DNA of 64,000 bases, taken from Amesomyces nigricolor. Lineage: Eukaryota > Ascomycota > Sordariomycetes > Sordariales > Chaetomiaceae. Both the position numbers and the translations under genes were made by a program. Each line of letters begins with the position of its first letter. Position 1 is the stretch's first letter. Below the pieces are notes generated by a model, which made no database searches, was not told the origin of the DNA, and saw only the letters and a program-made list of their open reading frames with translations. The stretch covers positions 930,001 through 994,000 of the forward strand of contig SRKS01000004.1 in the NCBI GenBank assembly GCA_004802645.1. The letters are read 5' to 3'. This document shows positions 57,012-64,000 of the stretch, piece after piece.

Positions 57012-57033
57012 GGGGCTGCAGAGCTGCAGCCCC
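57012..57033. repeat. Perfect 10-bp inverted repeat
   Basis: GGGGCTGCAG, two bases, then CTGCAGCCCC. It could be a palindromic protein site or a short hairpin; each arm contains a PstI-type palindrome, so the dyad is internally symmetric as well. Confidence 0.75.
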
Positions 57034-58812
57034 TCTTGTCCTCTTGCTGAGGAACCTTCGATAAGCAAGCCACCCCACCTCCTCCCGTCCCCCCGCCTGC
57101 AAGTGGTGCATTTGGTGCATTTGGAGACAGGAGCAGCTTTCCTTTCTCGACCAGAGACTGGCCGAACGAAACGGCCGGCCCGCAGCTCCTCGGCACGCAG
57201 TCCACTCTGCATTGTGCAGCATCCGAGGTGGAGAGTGGAGAGCAGCTCAAGTGATCAAGAGAGTAGAGTGTTCTTGATGGCCGTGGTTGATGGGGTCAAA
57301 GAGTCAAGAAATGCTGGCGATGGTGGTGCTGCGGCGGCGGGCAGGGTCCAGAGCTGATTGCTGATTGCCCCTCCATTTTCCATTTCAGCCTCTGACAATC
57401 ACGGACTTTTTCTTTTTCGTCAGCGCACGATGAATTTTCGGGTCCCAACCCCTGGATTTCTGGCATCCGGGAGCGCGGAGGGCCGTCCTCGGGCCATCTC
57501 CCCCCTGCATTCGCGTCAACAGGACCACAAAAGAAGGAACGCCAACCCTCCTCGCGATGCCCAGGAAATCTTGGGACTGATCCTCCCGAGCCAGATCCAG
57601 GACACCCGGACGCGTCGGGGCACAACCACAAACCAGCGCACAGAATTTTGGCCACAATCTGCGACAAAATGCGCGCCCAGGGGTCTCGGAATTCGACAGG
57701 CTGACGAGACCTTTTTTCTCGATGGAGGAAACGGCGCGATGCACCCCTGGCTCCTCGGCGTCCTCGGCGGCCAATCGACCAAGCAGCCATCGAGGTCCCA
57801 TCGACGTCCATCGCTCCCCCAGAACAACCATCGTCGATCGCCATCCAGCCAAATCAGGCTGTGATGTGCTGCAGCTTGCTCCTGAGCCGCGGGAACCACA
57901 GTGTTCACCTCCAGCCACGATCTCTCCGAACAGCAGCTCGTTTGTCACGATGAAAAATCTTCATCACCCCTCATCTCAAACACGACAAACCCTCGTTTGC
58001 CCCTCCTCCAATCTGTCAGCTCCCGGCGCGTTTCGCATGAAGAAGCCCTGGAGAAGGTGGGACCTCGTCTCCAGCCGGGTCACATCCGGGCCTCAGCACA
58101 TGGCCCGAGGCCGAGGGTTCGGAAATTGGCTCCATCGAACTTTTCTCGCTAACCCTGTTCGTTCCTTTCAAGCTCTGGGCAAGAGTTCCCGTCTCTGACA
58201 CATGAGAAGTGAGAGGTGTCTCATCGGAGGGGTCGAGAGGGATCTGCTCTGGCAGAGCGGCCTCCCAGCCAGGTTTCTCAACCTTCCCCCGGAACCAATC
58301 CGAGCGCGTTGTTTAGACACGTCGAGTGTCAGCTTTCTTCAGCAGCACGCAAGAAGCAAGCACAAACCCTCAGCAGCACGTCCACACGAGCGGTCAACAA
58401 ACCCCTCCTCACCGCACCTTTCGAACAAGCAAAGCAAAGCAACGAAAAAACGGCAAAAAAAAAAAAACCCTCCCCCTTGCGCCCCGACCGACCGCCCCTC
58501 CACCAACCCGGCAAAAAAAAAACGCCAAGGGTCCGGGGCAAGCGAGCCGGGGTCGAAGGCCCAATTTTTTTTCCAGCCCAGCAAACGGCGGTGATGATGA
58601 TGCCGCCGGAGGGAGAGAGCCGGACACCGACTCGACCACGGCGGCGGTGGCCGAGGGGGGGGGGGGGTACGGAAAGCGGAAGCCTCGAAAACGACCTAGC
58701 GGCGCTGGCAGGGGTACACGTGGTGTGCAGCTGGTGGCTGGTTCTGTGGCGCGGCATCGTGCGATTCGGGGCCGGCGTGCTGGGGCGGCGGCGGCGGGCC
58801 GATGGCGGAGGC

Positions 58813-58835
58813 GGGGGGGGGGGGGGGGGGGGGGG
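58813..58835 (+). repeat. Homopolymer tract of 23 G
   Basis: An uninterrupted run of G by direct reading. Shorter runs occur nearby (twelve G at 58655-58666, twelve A at 58455-58466). The exact length may be affected by sequencing error. Confidence 0.85.
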
Positions 58836-61667
58836 CCGCCGGCCGATCACGAGACCGCGTTGTTTGGTGGTGGTGGTTGGGGGGGGATGGGCGGAGGACC
58901 GCGGGGTTGACGCCATTTCGGGGACGGATGGTGGCGGGCGGGGGGAGGTGATGGACGGCGCGGGATGGCCGGCTGCCCGGGAGACACGTGCGTGTTGTGG
59001 TGGCGGGTGAGGGATGGCGGTGCTGGGACAGTTGTCATGATCGTGGCATGATGAGGAGGGGTGAGGGAGGGGCAGAGGTGATCAGGTGCGTATTTCGTGA
59101 CTTGGATGTGAGTTGACCACCAGCCACGCAACACTCTTGACATCCAGCCATCGCGGGCTGGGCGAGAGAGGGACTTCAAGCCATCTCCGCCGGTTGCCCG
59201 TGCGGATGGAGCATTGGGCGCCTCTGGTGTTGTGAAGTCAACCCAACTGAACGCCTTCCGGCGCCGTGTGTCGGCTCTTGAGCCGTTGTAAACGTTGGCC
59301 GAGCTCAACGGCTTTTTTTCACCCTGACTTGGGTGAACACATTCACCCGTGACAAGCTGAGAAGTTGTACAAACTGTTCGAGCTTGTCAACTCGGATACC
59401 ATCATCACCGATCACCCAGTGTCTCGGATACGGGGCCGACTGATCGTCCAGACGTAGAAGCAACTGCGATGCGGTACAAAACCGCCACGATGACCACGTC
59501 CCGGGAAACTGGGTTTGCTGCCAATGCTGTGGGATTCTGCTATCGCAGATATGATATGGCACCGCAGATATCGCATCCCAAAAGACCATATCCTGGCGCT
59601 TCGTCCACGCTCGGTCGCCGAGAATGGCAGGTGTAGAAACGGTTTCTGGCTGATATCATGCTGCCCAGAATATCTGGAAATGGTATCATGCTGTCCAGTA
59701 ATGAAGAAACCTGCTTTCAAATATCTCAACTCCCAGTTTCCTATCTCCGGCTCAAGGAAGTTGACGAGTTCCATGACATGTCTCGCTTAGTGCACCCGTC
59801 CTTGGATCTCAAGTCACATCTCACGATTGGGAACTGCTCACACCAGCAAGAAACAAACTCCCAAGCAAGCACGAGATAAACAAACAGGCAGAATGGGTCA
59901 TAGCACACTTTGTACAATCAGCAAAACAAGGTTTCTCTGTCATACCAGTTGACTTGTTGTCGAGTCCATGAAAGAGACCTGTCTGTCGGGTAGGGCCCCG
60001 GGTTGGACGTCCTTTGCTTGTGGAGCTTCATTGTTGATTGTGAGATGTCAATGGGCTTGAGTCAAACCCAAAGTTCCGCAAGGTCGATCTGATTGCGGAG
60101 AGGACGATATCCGACGTTGCTGGCAGATCACTTGAGGGACAGGGAAGGGAGATAAGTATCTGATACCAGGTAGAGTCGACCTTGAGTCCCGGAAAAGTAA
60201 GAGTGAGGCTATCGCAACTGGGATTACTTGATGAGGGAGTTGCGGAGAAGGGAAGGCGTTCGACACAATCAGTTGGTATGGAAAGCAATAATCTGCTTGT
60301 GCTTGCCTCGATAAACAAGAGAAACAAATGACACCTAAGGTATCTCCACGAGCCCGATAGCCTTGGTTTGTTTGTCGCAGATATCCGCCCAAGACCTCCG
60401 CAGGCGCTCTGAAAACGACTTCTCCCTCGGAGTTGCATGGAGATGTTGGAGGGGTTGGCTGCCATGCGCTAACAGCAGGAACCGTATCGTACGAGGCGAT
60501 CCACAGAGATTGGGTATTGTATTTCATCGCGTATCGTACGGGAGCTGCATTGAAACGTGACACTTGGCTGCGTGGAATGGATGGGCTAGCACTGAAAAGG
60601 AGAAGGGGGAGGGGCACCCCAGTGCCAAGAACTGACGGTCCCAGCAGCACCCCCGAGGCAGGAACCTTCGGGACAGGACCGCACCAGGCATGTTCTGCAA
60701 AATGGCAGAGAACAACTTAAAAGAGGAAGACTTTCAGGGTGATGTTTCAGGGTGGAGTGTTGTTGTTTGGCATATTCTCCACTCAAACACAGTGACGAAA
60801 AGCTGTGGGTATTGCAGAAGATGGGGAGAAGTTACGGGTTCGTTCAGGGAGCATGGATTTGGAAGGCATTGGGGGGCTGCCCTGGGCGGTCGCTTCCTGA
60901 GCCTCAAGCAGGTCCCCTGTCACCCCGCTCAACGAAAGTTGTGGCCACCAACACAACCTGGAAGGAACTTGGAACTGGTCCTGCCTCCTGCCAGCCCCAA
61001 ACATCTGCCCTTGGTTGTCTCAACTCTCAACCGTCATCCGACACCCTGCTGCTTGAGCCGGGCTTTTCTACAGTGTCTGCCCGTCATCAGTGAGACAGCA
61101 AGTGACACGGCAAAGTGAAGACAAGAGGATCCCAAATCACCGCCTTTGATTCGCGCGGGGAGCGGTTCTGCGGGGAGCAAGCAGACGAGGCAAGCCAAGC
61201 AGGGCGATCCATCCTTTTTCCCTTTCCAGACTCCCAGTTGGCCCGCCTTTCTGTCCCAAAAATTGGGCGAATTGCACCGCTGCGCTTCCTCCCCCCTCAT
61301 CAACCTCCTGACGCGCAGACCATCGACTCCATCCGCCAGTCAGATCGCCCATCGCGACTCTCCTTCACTCCCCTTGCAAGCCCATCTGCGGATAGCGCCC
61401 GCATATGAACCACAGGAGCGAACACCCGCTGGATTGGATCGCTCGGCATTCTTTTCTTAATTGAACGAGATCGCCGCGAATTTGTTGCGCCCGCACGCCA
61501 CCGACGCTTTCGCGCAGCAGAGGACGCATTCAGCCCACGTTCTACCCTCGGCATCACCCGGTCGGAAACAGCACCTCTCCCGCACCCTCACAGGGCTGAA
61601 CGAATGACCCCTTCTCGAGTCGCCCTTATTCCATGACTTCGCCGTGAGCCTTGACGACAGCCTCAAC

Positions 61668-64000
61668 ATGCTCATGACGCAGACGCCTGTGTCGGCACTC
61701 CAGGGTCAGAACACGACGGCCGCTTCATCGTACTCGGACTCGGCAGCCCACCACCACCACCAGCATCACCACCAGCACGGCGATTCCATCGACTCGACCG
61801 CCTCGGGCACCAGCCGCGACGACTCCTCCTACACCGCATACTTTACCACCGACAGATCCTCCATCATGAACGGCATCGTTGGCTCCGCCCCGCCGGGCCA
61901 CATGTACGTGCGCGCGCTTTACGACTACGAGGCTGATGACAGGACGAGCTTGAGCTTCCACGAAGGGGACATTATTCAGGTTATCACCCGCCTAGAGAGC
62001 GGGTGGTGGGATGGCGTTATCAATGGCGTAAGAGGCTGGTTCCCGAGCAATTACTGCCAGATCATCACGAGCCCGGACGAGCTCCCAGAGATGGAAGAAG
62101 GCGGCGACACGGACAGGGTCGACGATGAGCACGACGAGCAGGAGATTTACGGGGAACCACTTGACGAGGAAGACGTATCCGACCACGATGAGGGGGTTCC
62201 GCTCGACAGCAGCGAGGGCGACAGGTCGAGGGCCGATTTCTGGATCCCACAAGCAACGCCCGATGGGAGGCTCTTTTACTACAACACCATGACCGGCGAA
62301 AGCAGCATGGAGCTGCCGCTTGAGTCCCCATCGTCCGCAACCGAGACGGGTCCCCGCGACCGCATGCACATCAGCATGCCCGACCGGACCAGGCCGCCAC
62401 CAGAAATGATTGCTAGAGGCTTGACTCGGGAGGAAGAGGAGGAATCAGACATCAACTCGGCATCCGAAGTGGAAGGTGATGCGCTCATGCACGCGGCGCG
62501 AGGTTCAATCGCCACCGGTCGCAGGCCCAGCGCTCGGGATACGCTCTCGCCCTCAGCCTCGATGGACTCGATGAACGGCCAGTCGCCAGGGACAAGGGCT
62601 CGTGGTGATACGTTTGCGAACGGTAACCTGCTTACCACTCCAATGATTGGCACAGCTACTTCTTTCACCAGCGCAGGCTTCAACCTCCCGACCGCCGCCA
62701 CGATTCCGCGTTCGTTCTTCGACGACGGCACGACCCCGCCCCTGACATGGAGCCGGCTGGTCTCCAACATGAAGAAGGCCGTTGACCGGTATCGCCACGC
62801 CATCGAGAGCGGCAACCGGTCAGAATACGTCGCGCGGGCAGAAGACATATCCGACCACCTCCGCCTTCTCCTTGCGGCTGGCTCAGGGACAACCGACAAC
62901 CACTCCGGGCAGCCCTCTATCATATCCACGAACAAGGCCCTCTACCCCCACTTCCGGGACATGATGTCCAAGTTCTCGAAGCTCGTCATTTCCTCGCATA
63001 TCGCCGCTGCCGACTGGCCCAATGCTGAATCAGTCCAGAAATGCTTGCAGGAAGCCGACGGAGTTCTCTTGGGCGTGTTCAGCTACGTCGAAGTTGCAAG
63101 GCAACAACGCGGGGAGGATATCCCACGGCTTTTCCCAGGCTTCGTCATTGGTTCGACGGTCGGTGGAAGCTGGCAGAACAACGGTCTCAGCCCACGCGAC
63201 CCCATCACATCCAATTTCCTCGAAGACGAAGAGGGCGTTGTCGAACCCACGGTCGTGCTTGATGGAAAGCTTCTGGAACGCCTGGACGAGCTCAAGCGGA
63301 TGCTCGTGTCTGGCATCCGCGAGCTGGAGAAGAACCTTGTGGTTACCGACAAGGTCGTCTCTCCCTACAAGCACGAGATGATCGGCAACGGCGTCTGCGC
63401 TGCCGGAGGCAAGGTGCTCGAGACGTTCAAGCCTTGGATCGCCGTGATAGAATCGATTGATCTCTCGCTTCTTGGCAACAGCTTCCAGACCCCGCAGCTC
63501 ACCGACTTCAGCACAAACAAGCAGAGTTTGTACGACAACATCTCAGATTTGATCCTTGGGTGCCAGGCCGTTGCTGGGCCGCTAGCTGATGAGTGGTCTG
63601 AGGTGAGAGGGCAGGCTCTGGAGGAGAGGCTCGAGTATGTCCGGCAGTGCGCGCGAGCCCTCGAGACCAACTCTTCGCATATCGGTTTCTCGCTTCAGCT
63701 CCTGTCTGAACAGACTTCAATGGTCCTTCAGCAGCAGCAAGAGATGTTCATGCGTGAGGAGGCCGTGCAGCGTGGCCAGCTAAGGAGGACCGAGACGATG
63801 CCGTATGACCGACCACACCAGCGAACGGAATCACGGGGATTCGTCAGACCAACCCTTCCGATCGGCTCGCAGTCATTCACTGAAGGCGACGTCGCACCCC
63901 CCAGCAGTTACCGGGGTGGCGATCCTTCGAAGATGAAGCGGTTCTTCGGAGAGGATCCGGCGCCAGTGCCACCGCCCGTGGTCGAGGAGACCCCCGAGTA
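61668..64000 (+). CDS. cdc25: Cdc25-type Ras guanine nucleotide exchange factor, N-terminal part
   Basis: Partial: 777 codons, open to the window edge. The start is the first ATG after an in-frame stop; a second in-frame ATG follows two codons later. Cdc25-type factors load Ras with GTP at the plasma membrane. Visible parts are a His-rich low-complexity head and an SH3 domain at about 80-137 (ALYDYEADDRTSLSFHEGD.., GWWDGVINGVRGWFPSNY). A WW-like segment follows at about 189-217 (WIPQATPDGRLFYYNTMTGE), then the helical region LTWSRLVSNMKKAVDRYRHAI and a long middle region typical of fungal Cdc25 proteins. The RasGEF-N and catalytic domains should lie beyond the right edge, so the catalytic assignment rests on architecture and family resemblance. 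The upstream leader is embedded in the 6.9-kb gene-free interval. Confidence 0.8.
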   Translation, partial: MLMTQTPVSALQGQNTTAASSYSDSAAHHHHQHHHQHGDSIDSTASGTSRDDSSYTAYFTTDRSSIMNGIVGSAPPGHMYVRALYDYEADDRTSLSFHEGDIIQVITRLESGWWDGVINGVRGWFPSNYCQIITSPDELPEMEEGGDTDRVDDEHDEQEIYGEPLDEEDVSDHDEGVPLDSSEGDRSRADFWIPQATPDGRLFYYNTMTGESSMELPLESPSSATETGPRDRMHISMPDRTRPPPEMIARGLTREEEEESDINSASEVEGDALMHAARGSIATGRRPSARDTLSPSASMDSMNGQSPGTRARGDTFANGNLLTTPMIGTATSFTSAGFNLPTAATIPRSFFDDGTTPPLTWSRLVSNMKKAVDRYRHAIESGNRSEYVARAEDISDHLRLLLAAGSGTTDNHSGQPSIISTNKALYPHFRDMMSKFSKLVISSHIAAADWPNAESVQKCLQEADGVLLGVFSYVEVARQQRGEDIPRLFPGFVIGSTVGGSWQNNGLSPRDPITSNFLEDEEGVVEPTVVLDGKLLERLDELKRMLVSGIRELEKNLVVTDKVVSPYKHEMIGNGVCAAGGKVLETFKPWIAVIESIDLSLLGNSFQTPQLTDFSTNKQSLYDNISDLILGCQAVAGPLADEWSEVRGQALEERLEYVRQCARALETNSSHIGFSLQLLSEQTSMVLQQQQEMFMREEAVQRGQLRRTETMPYDRPHQRTESRGFVRPTLPIGSQSFTEGDVAPPSSYRGGDPSKMKRFFGEDPAPVPPPVVEETPE

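Larger units (their letters stand above)
54727..61667. promoter_or_regulatory. 6.9-kb gene-free interval between two divergent regulator genes
   Basis: No protein gene is supportable despite many overlapping open frames on both strands; these follow from high G+C and low complexity. It lies between divergent starts of the C2H2 factor and the RasGEF, so it contains both promoters and possibly very long leaders. Marks inside are a perfect 10-bp inverted repeat at 57012-57033, twelve A at 58455-58466, twelve G at 58655-58666 and twenty-three G at 58813-58835. An A/T-richer part lies around 59300-60700. A non-coding RNA or an unrecognised intron-rich gene cannot be excluded. Confidence 0.5.

Noticed and set aside
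58216..59010. 264-codon frame in the gene-free interval
   Set aside because: Composed of Lys/Pro runs and a poly-Gly stretch created by the A and G homopolymers; no conserved segment.
1..64000. CRISPR arrays, operons or ribosome binding sites
   Set aside because: The intron structure and gene content are eukaryotic; no array of regularly spaced direct repeats was seen.

Overview
The window is nuclear DNA of a filamentous ascomycete. The genes are split by short introns (mostly 46-90 nt) with GTANGT-type donors, RCTRAC branch points close to the acceptor and YAG acceptors. The proteins are Pezizomycotina-type: a Pbn1/PIG-X GPI-mannosyltransferase subunit, Snx41, Hsp104, a BimD/Pds5 cohesin factor, a zinc-cluster-less fungal regulator, a HET-protein remnant and a Cdc25-type RasGEF. 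A Sordariomycete (perhaps Sordariales) is my best guess; this is inferred from protein flavour, not from any search.

Layout. 1-3.5 kb: gene-poor, visibly A/T-richer, with one tRNA-Glu. 3.5-11.2 kb: a kinase-like gene, pbn1, and a large caspase-like/rhodanese fusion gene, bracketed by two tRNA-Gly(GCC) genes that sit in a 145-bp inverted duplication. 11.8-16.2 kb: a sulfotransferase-like gene, the mitochondrial ribosomal protein gene mL67/mhr1, and a remnant of a HET-type incompatibility protein. 16.7-23.6 kb: hsp104, a divergent conserved gene of unknown function, an intron-containing tRNA-Ala(CGC), and a PrpF-like isomerase gene. 24.5-34.2 kb: a fungal-specific regulator without a zinc cluster, ctr9 (Paf1 complex), and a membrane-anchored polyproline protein. 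35.4-48.4 kb: snx41, the mRNA-capping guanylyltransferase, a mucin-like surface protein and pds5. 49.0-54.7 kb: a GH16 glycosidase and a two-finger C2H2 regulator. 54.7-61.7 kb: about 6.9 kb without a supportable gene, holding G and A homopolymer tracts. 61.7 kb to the edge: the N-terminal part of an SH3-containing RasGEF, cut by the window end.

Most of the window is housekeeping: mRNA capping and Paf1 elongation, cohesin maintenance, mitochondrial translation, endosomal sorting, GPI-anchor synthesis and protein disaggregation. The accessory material is the tRNA-Gly inverted repeat, the caspase-like/pseudo-rhodanese fusion, the HET relic and the long gene-free interval. One pattern cuts across unrelated genes: the sense strand changes abruptly from C-rich to G-rich towards the 3' end of many coding regions. 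Exon joins were deduced by eye from splice signals and reading frame; no transcript data were available.
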